Positions 1 to 7,479 of a stretch of DNA of 26,663 bases are shown here, one piece after another. Origin of the DNA: Sphingomonadales bacterium. Lineage in GTDB: Bacteria; Bacteroidota; Bacteroidia; UBA7662. The stretch's first letter is position 1, and every line of letters begins with the position of its first letter. The position numbers and the translations under genes are program-made. The stretch spans positions 1 to 26,663 of the forward strand of contig VHAW01000007.1 in assembly GCA_016872225.1 (NCBI GenBank), written 5' to 3'. Below the pieces are notes generated by a model. It saw only the letters and a program-made list of their open reading frames with translations, was not told the origin of the DNA and searched no databases.

Positions 1-2
1 GG

Positions 3-437
3 AGTCCGGCCCAACATTTGGTGCACTTGATTCGTTCGCTAGGCATTGTGGTATGGGTTTCGTCCTGGCCCTATGCCCTGCAACGCTTGGTATGGGGTCG
101 TGCCAACCGGCCCTCCCGTTCCTACGATGCTTTGGTCGAACGATACCATGCCCGGCTGGCAGGAATCAAGGCCAAATCTCCGGTTTTCTTTGCGCCCCCC
201 TCCCAATCCGCCTCCCAGCGACACCGCATCCACCAGCGACTAGCGCGCCTGACCGAGCGATACACTGAACAATTAGGCAAATGCCCGCCCGATTACTTGG
301 AACATCAAGTTCTCCCGCATCCGGCACTGGGTAAGGTAACGGTCCGCGAAATGGCCCTGTTCAGCACCTACCACAGTTGCCTTCACCTGGGCCTTATGCA
401 AAGGGATCTGAACACGGCCAAAGGCAACGGGTCCTAA
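3..437 (+). CDS. DinB-superfamily protein, 5' partial
   Basis: C-terminal part of a DinB-like four-helix-bundle protein. The reading frame is open to the left window edge; its first visible codons give SPAQH followed by LVHLIRS, which resembles the W-SPAQHLxHL helix of Bacteroidota DinB-like proteins. The end (HPALGKVTVREMALFSTYHS, then CLHLGLMQRDL) has the family's H-P-x-LG-x-x-T-x-R-E-M and Y-H-x-x-x-H pattern, in which histidines usually bind a divalent metal. A TTG at 18 could be read as a start but lies inside this conserved helix, so the true start is probably upstream of the window. The family includes thiol transferases (bacillithiol or mycothiol dependent) and many proteins of unknown function; the substrate cannot be told. 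It is convergent with the next gene. Confidence 0.75.
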   Translation, partial: SPAQHLVHLIRSLGIVVWVSSWPYALQRLVWGRANRPSRSYDALVERYHARLAGIKAKSPVFFAPPSQSASQRHRIHQRLARLTERYTEQLGKCPPDYLEHQVLPHPALGKVTVREMALFSTYHSCLHLGLMQRDLNTAKGNGS

Positions 438-440
438 GAC

Positions 441-467
441 AACAGGGCCAATAAGCTTGCCCCTGTT
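441..467. terminator. Hairpin between convergent genes, probable bidirectional terminator
   Basis: The arm aacagggccaa (441-451) pairs with ttgcccctgtt (457-467) around a 5-nt loop. This gives ten base pairs and one C-C mismatch. It fills the 36-nt gap between the stop codons of the DinB-like gene (+) and the Mpo1-like gene (-), where a shared terminator would be expected. Neither side has a strong T run, so termination is inferred from the position and the stem alone. Confidence 0.5.
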
Positions 468-473
468 TGGTGG

Positions 474-923
474 CTAAATGGACAAACCGACTTTGCGGTA
501 CACAAAGTGCAGAAGCCAGGCCGGCCCTACCAAGAGGAATTGGAGGTCTTTGAGGAAGGATGGCTTTTTGCCTTCGATCTTGTGCCCTACAAATTGCCCC
601 AACCAGGCTGCTGCAAAGAGCCCACCGTGGATTTGCCAAGCGGATGAACCGGCGACCTGCTCCAAAGCCATAATCCCCCAGGCCATGCCCAAGCTAAGCA
701 GCAGCATCCCCACAAAAAGAGTCCCTGAAAGGCGCAGATAATAGAACGAAGCGGATCCCAAAAAAACCATACCCAGCGTCAAGGGGCCGTACAAGGTCAC
801 GGTCCATAACAAACCGAGGAGGCTGAACATGATGGTGGGAACGCAGATCCAGTGTATCCACTTGTTGGTTGGATTCTGGTGGCTTTCCCCGTACTCTTCC
901 AGGAGGAGATCGATGGTGCGCAT
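474..923 (-). CDS. Mpo1-like (DUF962) membrane protein
   Basis: A 149-residue integral membrane protein of the Mpo1/DUF962 (YGL010w-like) family. The yeast member is an Fe(II)-dependent dioxygenase that alpha-oxidises 2-hydroxy fatty acids. Family hallmarks visible are the N-terminal SHQNPTNKWIHWICVP stretch (H15, H24), H99, and the C-terminal QFVGHKIEGKKPSFLKDL (H114, E117) followed by H139. Between them lie three or four hydrophobic helices (about 26-60, 66-90, 100-112, 124-142). Length and full-length motif order fit an intact gene. It stands alone, convergent with the DinB-like gene. A TAAATTCG octamer on its strand lies 37 nt upstream of the start and may be a promoter element. Family assignment is firm; the dioxygenase reaction in this bacterium is inference. 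Confidence 0.88.
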   Translation of the reverse strand: MRTIDLLLEEYGESHQNPTNKWIHWICVPTIMFSLLGLLWTVTLYGPLTLGMVFLGSASFYYLRLSGTLFVGMLLLSLGMAWGIMALEQVAGSSAWQIHGGLFAAAWLGQFVGHKIEGKKPSFLKDLQFLLVGPAWLLHFVYRKVGLSI

Positions 924-1160
924 AGGTTGGGTGGTTTAAGGAATTTGGCTCAAGGCCCTACGAATTTAACCCGACTTTCGCTTTGTTGTCTGCTATTCTA
1001 AGAATACTCCAGTTCCCCCTGTAGATCGTCAGCATAAAGTGGACATAAGTGTAAAAAATACACCCATTATTCAAGGTCTGTCTCAATTTTTTTTTAGCGA
1101 AAGCCATCAGGGTTCCCTGAAGGCATCAGGCGCCCCGCAAGAGCATCAAGCGCCCCGCGC
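924..1160. other. Intergenic region with small palindromes and a GC-rich repeat
   Basis: No gene is seen in these 237 bases. They contain a 13-bp palindrome (tattct-a-agaata, 994-1006), a 5-bp hairpin gtgta/tacac around five A (1049-1063), a run of T (about 1087-1095), and the palindrome tcaggg-tt-ccctga (1107-1120). A 16-bp near-identical direct repeat lies at 1123-1138 and 1143-1158. The left part is the upstream region of the Mpo1-like gene (-); the right part is the 3' flank of the enoyl-CoA hydratase gene (-). Confidence 0.55.
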
Positions 1161-1162
1161 TT
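1148..1162 (-). terminator. GC-rich hairpin at the enoyl-CoA hydratase stop codon
   Basis: The arms aagcgc (1148-1153) and gcgctt (1157-1162) are perfectly complementary around a CCC loop. They begin within the TAA stop codon of the upstream gene. There is no following T run on the minus strand, so this may be a weak terminator or a 3'-end stabilising hairpin. It lies inside the short GC-rich repeat that includes the stop codon. Confidence 0.35.
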
Positions 1163-1937
1163 AGGCGCCCCGGAAGGAGGCTTTGCGCTTTTCGAGGAAA
1201 GCTAAGATGCCTTCGCGACTTTCGGCCTGTTGGAACAAAGAGCCGAAGGTTTCCATTTCTAGGCGGTAGCCTTCGGGGTCACCTTGGGCAGCCATCGCCG
1301 AAAGCCGCAGGCAGTGAGAAACGGCGATGGGACCCCGTTGCATTATTCTCTGGAGGAGAGTGATGGATTCATCGCGCAATGTTTCGGGGGAGCTGCTGAT
1401 GCGGTTGACCAAGCCCCATTGGTGGGCGGTGGCGGCATCGATGGGGTCACCGCTGAGGAGCATTTCCAAAGCGCGGGCCCGACCAACCCATTCGACCAGC
1501 CGTTGGGTTCCGCCGTAGCCGGGAATCAAACCGAGGTTGACTTCGGGTTGTCCCAGACGAGCAGTGGGGGCCGCGACGCGCAGGTGGCAAGCCATGGCCA
1601 ATTCCAAACCACCGCCCAAAGCAAAGCCGTTGATGGCAGCCAAAACGGGCTTGGGGGCATGGGCAATACTGTCCATAATACGATGCCCCGCCTCAGATAA
1701 ATCACGAGCTTCGGTGGGGGAGTATTGAGCGAATTCGGCCACATCAGCTCCGGCGGCAAAGGCCTTGTCTCCGGAACCCGTGAGGATAACAGCATGGACG
1801 GAAGCATCGGTCATGGCCAAGGCAACCGCTTCTTCAATTTCGAGCAGGGTTTGTCGATTGAGCGCGTTAAGTTTGTCGGGGCGATTGATGGTGACCAAGG
1901 CGATGGAGCCTTGGATTTCGTAAAGAAGATTGTGCAT
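1161..1937 (-). CDS. Enoyl-CoA hydratase/isomerase (crotonase family)
   Basis: A 258-residue crotonase-superfamily enzyme, probably hydrating 2-enoyl-CoA to 3-hydroxyacyl-CoA in fatty-acid or amino-acid breakdown. Both catalytic glutamates of classical enoyl-CoA hydratases are present: E112 in FALGGGLELAMACH and E132 in GQPEVNLGLIPGYGGTQRL. The CoA-binding/oxyanion segment (AFAAGADVAEF, about 59-69) precedes them. The frame is open up to an ATG at 2021, but that start would add 28 non-homologous residues and overlap gltX by 62 nt. I chose the ATG at 1937, where MHNLLYEIQGSIALVTINRP starts like the family and leaves a 22-nt gap after gltX. It may be co-transcribed with gltX. Exact acyl substrate is unknown. 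Confidence 0.93.
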   Translation of the reverse strand: MHNLLYEIQGSIALVTINRPDKLNALNRQTLLEIEEAVALAMTDASVHAVILTGSGDKAFAAGADVAEFAQYSPTEARDLSEAGHRIMDSIAHAPKPVLAAINGFALGGGLELAMACHLRVAAPTARLGQPEVNLGLIPGYGGTQRLVEWVGRARALEMLLSGDPIDAATAHQWGLVNRISSSPETLRDESITLLQRIMQRGPIAVSHCLRLSAMAAQGDPEGYRLEMETFGSLFQQAESREGILAFLEKRKASFRGA

Positions 1938-1959
1938 GGTCGTCAAGAAAAAGGAGGGT

Positions 1960-3483
1960 TTAGCCGGTGGGCAAGGTAGAGGCGGCCCGTCGAAGACGGG
2001 CAACGCAGGCGCTGCGTCCACGCAGGCTCATCCAATCAAAAAGCGCAGGTCCCGAGGCCTGTCCAGTCACAGCCAAACGCAGTCCTTGAAGCAGACTCCC
2101 CGGCGATGCACCTTGACGAGCCGCTGCTTCCTTGAACAAAGCCTCGGCTGTAGTGCCGCTCCAGTCTTCGTGTAACGACTCGTAACAACGTATCAAATCT
2201 TCCAAAACAGCAGGGAAAACACCGCCCCATTTCTTGGCCACCACCGTCTCGTCGTAGGATTCCGGTTCCTCAAAAAAGGACCTAACCTCTTGAATAAAAT
2301 CCGAGACCAATACCATGCGATCCATAACCAAAGGAATCAAGGCTCGCAATATTGAATCTTCCAGTTCCCAGCCTTTTTGAATCAACAATTGACTACAAGG
2401 CTCCATCAAAGAATCCACCGAACGGCTGCGCAGGTATTGTTGGTTGAACCACTGCAATTTGGTAAAATCATAACGAGCTCCGTGTTTATTAACTCTTTCC
2501 AAACCAAAAGCCTGAATCAATTCGTCCATCCCAAAGATTTCCCGGTTATCCCCGGGGTTCCAACCCAACAAGGCCAAAAAATTAACATAGGCCTCCGGAA
2601 AATAACCAGCCTCACGATAACCTGGCATTTTCTCCCCGGTTTCAGGATTGGTCCACTCGGTCGCATAAAAGGGCAGACCCAAACGATCCCCGTCCCTTTT
2701 GGATAATTTACCGTCTCCGTCGGGCTTCAACAACAACGGAAGATGGGCAAATTCAGGCATCGTTTCCAACCAGCCAAAGGCTTCGTATAACAAAACATGC
2801 AGCGGCGTACTGGGCAACCATTCTTCGCCACGGATCACGTGGGTGATTTGCATCAACCGATCGTCGACCACGTTGGCCAAATGGTAGGTCGGCATCCCAT
2901 CGCTTTTAAACAAAACCTTGTCGTCCAATTGCGCGGTCTGCACCACCACCAAACCCCGGATTCGGTCCTGCACCCGGACTTCGCGGCCTCTGGGCATTTT
3001 GAAGCGAATCACATAGGGCTCCCCGGTCTCCAAACGTCGAGCCACCTCGTCCGAGGGCAGACTTAACGAATTTTTCATACGCACCCGGCTGATAGCGTTG
3101 TACTGCGGGGAGGCTACCCCCGAAGCCTTGAATTGTTCGCGCATCGTATCCAATTCCTTCTCGGTATCAAAGGCATAATAGGCATGCCCCGACTCCACCA
3201 ATTGCATGGCGTACTGACGATACATCGCCTTGCGTTCGCTCTGACGGTAAGGCCCGTAGGGCCCTCCTTTGTGCACGCCTTCGTCAAATTCGATTCCACA
3301 CCAGCTCAACGATTCAATAATGAATTCTTCGGCACCGGGCACAAAACGGGTTTGGTCGGTGTCCTCAATCCGTAACACCAACTGACCACCCATTTTGCGG
3401 ACCAACAAATAATTGAACAAAGCCGTGCGAACCCCCCCGGGATGGAGAGGACCGGTGGGACTGGGAGCAAAACGAACGCGCAT
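1960..3483 (-). CDS. gltX: Glutamyl-tRNA synthetase
   Basis: A 507-residue class I aminoacyl-tRNA synthetase charging tRNA-Glu with glutamate in the cytoplasm. The Rossmann catalytic domain starts MRVRFAPSPTGPLHPGG, the HIGH-motif region. The second motif residue is proline (H14-P15-G16-G17) where Ile, Val or Leu is usual. The KMSKS-type loop reads GKLSKRDGD (KLSKR at 259-263). Other family marks are RIEDTDQTRFVPGAEE (38-53), GGPYGPYRQSER (73-84) and HVIRGEEWLPSTP (215-227). The C-terminal anticodon-binding region looks complete. The start at 3483 is the first ATG and directly precedes the conserved N-terminus. A TAAGTTTG element lies 29 nt upstream. It is divergent from the EamA transporter. 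Confidence 0.97.
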   Translation of the reverse strand: MRVRFAPSPTGPLHPGGVRTALFNYLLVRKMGGQLVLRIEDTDQTRFVPGAEEFIIESLSWCGIEFDEGVHKGGPYGPYRQSERKAMYRQYAMQLVESGHAYYAFDTEKELDTMREQFKASGVASPQYNAISRVRMKNSLSLPSDEVARRLETGEPYVIRFKMPRGREVRVQDRIRGLVVVQTAQLDDKVLFKSDGMPTYHLANVVDDRLMQITHVIRGEEWLPSTPLHVLLYEAFGWLETMPEFAHLPLLLKPDGDGKLSKRDGDRLGLPFYATEWTNPETGEKMPGYREAGYFPEAYVNFLALLGWNPGDNREIFGMDELIQAFGLERVNKHGARYDFTKLQWFNQQYLRSRSVDSLMEPCSQLLIQKGWELEDSILRALIPLVMDRMVLVSDFIQEVRSFFEEPESYDETVVAKKWGGVFPAVLEDLIRCYESLHEDWSGTTAEALFKEAAARQGASPGSLLQGLRLAVTGQASGPALFDWMSLRGRSACVARLRRAASTLPTG

Positions 3484-3511
3484 AGAGTGAGTGGTCTGGA
3501 AACTTAGGGGA

Positions 3512-3519
3512 CAAACTTA
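3512..3519 (-). promoter_or_regulatory. Candidate -7 promoter element for gltX
   Basis: On the minus strand this reads TAAGTTTG, an exact match to the Bacteroidota -7 consensus TAnnTTTG, 28 nt upstream of the gltX ATG. A second near-copy, TAAGTTTC, lies at 3499-3506. No TTTG -33 element is visible at the usual distance, so support is partial. Confidence 0.4.
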
Positions 3520-3567
3520 CTAGGTGTTCACCATGAGAGGCGGGTCTATGGCGACTTTTGTGGCAGC

Positions 3568-4479
3568 ATGGCCGAAGCAGAAACCAAAACATCAAAGAAT
3601 TCAGAAGCCTCCGCAGGGCCGTTAGCCTTCTTGATCCTTGGCATCCTCTCGCTGCTTTGGGGATCTTCGTTCATTTTGATGAAGCGCATTTTGCCGGTAT
3701 TCCCCCCTATGGAACTGGCAACGCTGCGCATTGGCATGGCCGGACTGGCCATGGTGCCCCTGTGGCTATGGCATATGCGTAGCGAGCATTGGCGTCGTCT
3801 GCCTTGGTTCGCGGTGGTGGGTTTGGTGGGGAATGGAATTCCGGCCCTGCTTTTTGCAACGGCCCAAACCGGTATTGATAGCGGAGCAGCAGGGGTGCTC
3901 AATGCCTTGACGCCAATGTTCACCCTGGTGGTGGGCTGGGCCTTTTTTGGGGGAAATGCTCAACGCAGCCAGGTATTGGGCTTGGTCTTGGGCCTTGTTG
4001 GTGCCGTTCTTTTGATCCTCTCCCAGCATCGCATTCAAAGCGCATCGAATCCCAACCTAGCCTTGCTCCTAGTTTTGGCGACGTTCTTTTACGGCATTTC
4101 GGTCAATACGGTAGGCCATCGGTTGCGGGGTATTTCCCCGTGGCTCACAGCCTCACTCCCTTTGGTGATCGCCTCGGTTCCTGCATGGATTACCTTGTGG
4201 TGGCTGGGTGATCTGAAAACCCCCATGCAACAGGAAGGCGCTTGGACTGCCTTATACCTGCTTTTCTTTCTCTCCCTTGTGAATTCAGCTTTCAGTTTGG
4301 TAGCCTTCAATTACCTGATTCACATCGCTGGACCGCTTTTTGCTTCCACGACCACCTACCTTATGCCGGTCGTTGCCCTGTTATGGGCATACTGGGACGG
4401 GGAAACCCTCAGCCTCTATCATTTGACTGGCCTGATGGCTATTGTTGGGGGAATCACGATGATCAACCAACGTCGATAG
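3568..4479 (+). CDS. EamA/DMT-family transporter
   Basis: A 303-residue inner-membrane protein of the drug/metabolite transporter superfamily with two EamA repeats. Repeat 1 spans about 18-151, beginning LAFLILGILSLLWGSSFILM with the characteristic W-G-S-S-F. Repeat 2 spans about 163-300. Ten hydrophobic helices are apparent, with the typical repeat ends VGAVLLILSQ and VGGITMINQ. The family exports amino acids, metabolites or drugs, or carries nucleotide sugars; the substrate cannot be read from sequence. The gene is divergent from gltX with 84 nt between starts and is followed by a 94-nt gap. Confidence 0.92.
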   Translation: MAEAETKTSKNSEASAGPLAFLILGILSLLWGSSFILMKRILPVFPPMELATLRIGMAGLAMVPLWLWHMRSEHWRRLPWFAVVGLVGNGIPALLFATAQTGIDSGAAGVLNALTPMFTLVVGWAFFGGNAQRSQVLGLVLGLVGAVLLILSQHRIQSASNPNLALLLVLATFFYGISVNTVGHRLRGISPWLTASLPLVIASVPAWITLWWLGDLKTPMQQEGAWTALYLLFFLSLVNSAFSLVAFNYLIHIAGPLFASTTTYLMPVVALLWAYWDGETLSLYHLTGLMAIVGGITMINQRR

Positions 4480-4573
4480 ATCCTTCAAAAGGAACTTATA
4501 AAGTTGAGGAGCACAGAAGCAATTTCTCTTTCTAGTTCTAAATTCGTATATCCAAATTTTAATCATTTCCCAA

Positions 4574-6358
4574 ATGAACTATTCCTCTACATTACGTCGC
4601 CTCGGGTTTTCGACCCTCTTGATTTTTTTCATTTTGGCTTTGAGCCAAGTGGCTAGTGGTCAGGTTATCCTTTTTGTTTCCCATCCTTCGTCCATTTCAG
4701 GTTCCTACACTTTCGGTCCTGGAGATGCAGCCCAAGGTTGGGGATACAGCTACGACACGATCCAGGTGCAGGCTCAATTGGTGCGCGGTTTTTCGTCCAA
4801 TGCCGGCGGGGACTCCTTGGCTTGCGACACCACCCTAATTAACGCATCGGCAGTAGCAGGCAAAATTTGCGTCCTGTACCGAGGCTCTTGCGAATTTGGG
4901 GTCAAAGCATTGGCAGCCCAGAGGGCAGGTGCCGTGGGATGCATCATCATCAATCACAGTGCCGGCGTTCTGAACATGGGTGCCGGTGGTGCCGGTGCCA
5001 ACGTTCGTATCCCGGTCATGTTGGTTTCCAATTCGGACGGTGCACTCATTCGTCAAAGCATGAACAACGGGGATTCTGTCGTAGTGTTCATGGGGGATAA
5101 AACCGGTTTCTTCTTGAACGATATCGGCATCGGAAACGGCTCTGTGATTCGCCCCACCGAATTCAGCATACCCAGCAGCCAGGCAATGAATGCAGGCGAA
5201 TATATTTTCAAGTTAGGGGCGGCGGTCAAGAACTACGGCCAAAACGCACAGAGTAATGTTGGACTCAATGTGAAAATTGATTTTACCAATCCTGCTGGAA
5301 TAACCAACGCTGTTTATAACCAAAATGCCTCCATCGCGGCGTTGGCTAGCGATTCCACCGATACTTTGCGCACCCCGGATTTTGATCCTTCGGCTTACGG
5401 TACTGGTCGCTATAACATTGCGTACACGATTTCCATGCCCTCCGGAACGATAGACCAATTTCCCGCGGATAATGTTGTCAACCAGGGATTTGTGATTAAT
5501 TCAAACATCATCTCCAAAGTTCGTTTGGATTCGCTTCAAAACATGGTGTATTCGGGCGGTGTGCGTCCATCGGCGGCCACCTCAGGATCCTACGATTTCG
5601 GAATTTGGTATTATGCCAACAAAGGATCGCGCCTCAAGGTGGATTCCATTCGCTTCTCCTTTGTAACCAATCCCGGCTCCAATCTCTTCGGAGAATCCAT
5701 TATTGGCAAGGTAAGTGAATGGCAGGATTTGAATGCGGACGGCCTGATTGATGCCGGTGAAATCGTGGACCTTGGTGACGGTATCTACACCTACGGCGAT
5801 ACCTTGGGCAGTAATTCGCAGCGTTCGGTCCTTATTACCGATATTATCAACAACGCCCCGGGTGTTGTGTTGCGTGACTCCACAGTCTATTTATTCTCTG
5901 CGTATTATTCAGGCGCCCAAACCACAGTCTTCACCAACGTGGATCCGAATGTGGACTATACGCTAACTCGTGAAATTTATCAGCAATACATCAGCCCGGT
6001 TTACAGCGGCACCTGGAATCCCAACGGCTTCGGGCCAGACAGGGTTCCTGCCGTTTCGGCCATGACCAGCAATCCTCCGTCTTCTGTCGGCTCCATGGAA
6101 CAGAATAGCTTGGAACTGAGAGCGTTTCCCAATCCCGTTTCCGACCGTCTGAATGTTTTGGTGAGGGCAGCCTATCGTGTAGGCAACGTGCGTTACAGCA
6201 TTGTGGATCTATCCGGACGCTTGATCGTGCAAGGCAACGAAGTTTTGGACGGGATTGCCCCTCTTCAAATCGGGGTAGCAGGCCTGGAGTCGGGGATGTA
6301 CCACCTTCGGGTGAATGACGGTCGTTTCAGCCGTACCCTACGCTTCATCAAGCACTAA
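4574..6358 (+). CDS. Secreted PA-domain protein with T9SS type A sorting domain
   Basis: A 594-residue exported protein. Residues 1-29 form a signal peptide (arginines, a hydrophobic core LLIFFILALS, cleavage likely after VASG). Residues about 75-175 are a protease-associated (PA) domain, with KICVLYRGSCEFGVKALAAQ, AGAVGCIIIN and IPVMLVSNSDGALI. A middle region of beta-rich sequence of unknown fold follows, with a calcium-loop-like DLNADGLIDAGE near residues 385-396. Residues about 514-594 are a T9SS type A C-terminal sorting domain (LRAFPNPVSDRLNV ... GMYHLRV, ending in FSRTLRFIKH). PA domains usually sit in secreted peptidases or mediate protein binding, but no peptidase catalytic motif is visible here. 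It is probably cell-surface attached or released by T9SS. Its stop codon overlaps that of convergent dusB. Confidence 0.9.
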   Translation: MNYSSTLRRLGFSTLLIFFILALSQVASGQVILFVSHPSSISGSYTFGPGDAAQGWGYSYDTIQVQAQLVRGFSSNAGGDSLACDTTLINASAVAGKICVLYRGSCEFGVKALAAQRAGAVGCIIINHSAGVLNMGAGGAGANVRIPVMLVSNSDGALIRQSMNNGDSVVVFMGDKTGFFLNDIGIGNGSVIRPTEFSIPSSQAMNAGEYIFKLGAAVKNYGQNAQSNVGLNVKIDFTNPAGITNAVYNQNASIAALASDSTDTLRTPDFDPSAYGTGRYNIAYTISMPSGTIDQFPADNVVNQGFVINSNIISKVRLDSLQNMVYSGGVRPSAATSGSYDFGIWYYANKGSRLKVDSIRFSFVTNPGSNLFGESIIGKVSEWQDLNADGLIDAGEIVDLGDGIYTYGDTLGSNSQRSVLITDIINNAPGVVLRDSTVYLFSAYYSGAQTTVFTNVDPNVDYTLTREIYQQYISPVYSGTWNPNGFGPDRVPAVSAMTSNPPSSVGSMEQNSLELRAFPNPVSDRLNVLVRAAYRVGNVRYSIVDLSGRLIVQGNEVLDGIAPLQIGVAGLESGMYHLRVNDGRFSRTLRFIKH

Positions 6359-7446
6359 GACAGGATATGGCCATAAGCGAGGGTATCGACAGGGGCTGTT
6401 AGTTCAGCTTCCCGGCCGTAATTTGATCTGATCTGTTCGAGCAAAAAACGAACCTCGTCGGGTTCCATGGACTGAACGAGTCGACTACGAATCTCTTTGA
6501 TATTTTCGAAACCTTTGAAATACGGGGCATAATGCCGCCTCATTTCCAAGAGCCCTAATTTGGGTCCTTTCCATTGAAGGGAGCGCTCAAGGTGCTCGCT
6601 GCATGCCGCTAACCGCTCCTCCACCGTGGGAGGTGCATGCGCTTCACCGGTCCTTAGGTATTGCTTGATTTCCCGGAAGATCCAAGGATACCCTATCGCT
6701 GCCCTTCCAATCATAATCCCATCCACGCCGTAACGCTCACGGTATTCGGCAGCCTTGATGGGGCTATCGATATCTCCATTCCCGAAAATAGGAATGTGCA
6801 TGCGGGGATTGTTTTTGACTTCGCCAATCAAGGTCCAGTCCGCAGAACCTTTGTACATCTGAGCCCTGGTGCGGCCGTGCACCGCTATCGCCGCAACACC
6901 CACATCCTGAAGGGCTTCAGCCAGATAAATAATATGTTTGGTATTATCGTCCCATCCGAGTCGGGTCTTGACCGTCAAGGGAACCGGGCTTCTTTTCACG
7001 AGCTCGGCCGTGATATCAATGAGCTTAGGTAAATTCCGTAACATACCCGACCCTGCATCTTTACACACCACGTTCTTGACCGGGCAACCGAAATTCAAGT
7101 CAATGATGTCTGGGAAAACTTCAGCCACCTTATCCACTGCGCCCAACATGGGTTCCAACTCACCGCCGAAGATTTGAATCCCCATAGGTCGCTCATGGTC
7201 GTAAATATCCAGCTTCTGACGGCTCTTGACAGCGTCCCGGACCAGGCCTTCCGAGGAAATGAATTCGGTGTACATCAAATCCACCCCACCTTGTTTGCAT
7301 ACCGCGCGGAAAGGCGGATCGCTAACATCCTCCATCGGGGCTAGCAACAAAGGAAACGACCCCAATTCCAAGGCACCTATTCGGACACAAGGGTTGGTCT
7401 TGGAGGAATTTGAAGACTGCATCACCCGGCAAAGGTACAGTGCCAT
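6355..7446 (-). CDS. dusB: tRNA-dihydrouridine synthase B
   Basis: A 363-residue FMN- and NADPH-dependent enzyme that reduces specific uridines in the tRNA D-loop. Features (numbering from the first ATG) are the FMN-binding TIM-barrel start APMEDVSDPPFR (36-47), catalytic C121 in DLNFGCPVKNVVCKDAGSGM, K160 in LTVKTRLGWDD, H190 in AVHGRTRAQMYKG, and the phosphate-binding GNGDI (222-226) and IGRAAIG (246-252). A small helical C-terminal domain follows. A second in-frame ATG at 7422 would remove eight poorly conserved residues and is also plausible. Its TAG shares the CTAA tetranucleotide with the stop of the convergent T9SS protein, so no room remains for an intergenic terminator. It is divergent from the CPBP gene. 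Confidence 0.95.
   Translation of the reverse strand: MALYLCRVMQSSNSSKTNPCVRIGALELGSFPLLLAPMEDVSDPPFRAVCKQGGVDLMYTEFISSEGLVRDAVKSRQKLDIYDHERPMGIQIFGGELEPMLGAVDKVAEVFPDIIDLNFGCPVKNVVCKDAGSGMLRNLPKLIDITAELVKRSPVPLTVKTRLGWDDNTKHIIYLAEALQDVGVAAIAVHGRTRAQMYKGSADWTLIGEVKNNPRMHIPIFGNGDIDSPIKAAEYRERYGVDGIMIGRAAIGYPWIFREIKQYLRTGEAHAPPTVEERLAACSEHLERSLQWKGPKLGLLEMRRHYAPYFKGFENIKEIRSRLVQSMEPDEVRFLLEQIRSNYGREAELTAPVDTLAYGHILS
7430..7437 (-). promoter_or_regulatory. TAnnTTTG match upstream of the internal dusB start
   Basis: The minus strand reads TACCTTTG, an exact match to the Bacteroidota -7 element, ending 7 nt before the second dusB ATG (7422). If used, it would give an almost leaderless transcript and require the 7422 start. 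It is a short motif and no -33 TTTG is visible at the usual distance. Confidence 0.2.
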
Positions 7447-7464
7447 CGATAGGCCTCCCTATTC

Positions 7465-7472
7465 TACTTTTG
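7465..7472 (+). promoter_or_regulatory. TAnnTTTG match upstream of the CPBP gene
   Basis: TACTTTTG matches the Bacteroidota -7 consensus and ends 7 nt before the ATG at 7480. It mirrors the match facing dusB. No clear -33 TTTG is seen. Support is by motif and position only. Confidence 0.25.
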
Positions 7473-7479
7473 GGGAAAG

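Noticed and set aside
4481..4493. Small hairpin tcctt-caa-aagga after the EamA gene
   Set aside because: Only five A/T-rich pairs and no following T run; too weak to call a terminator.
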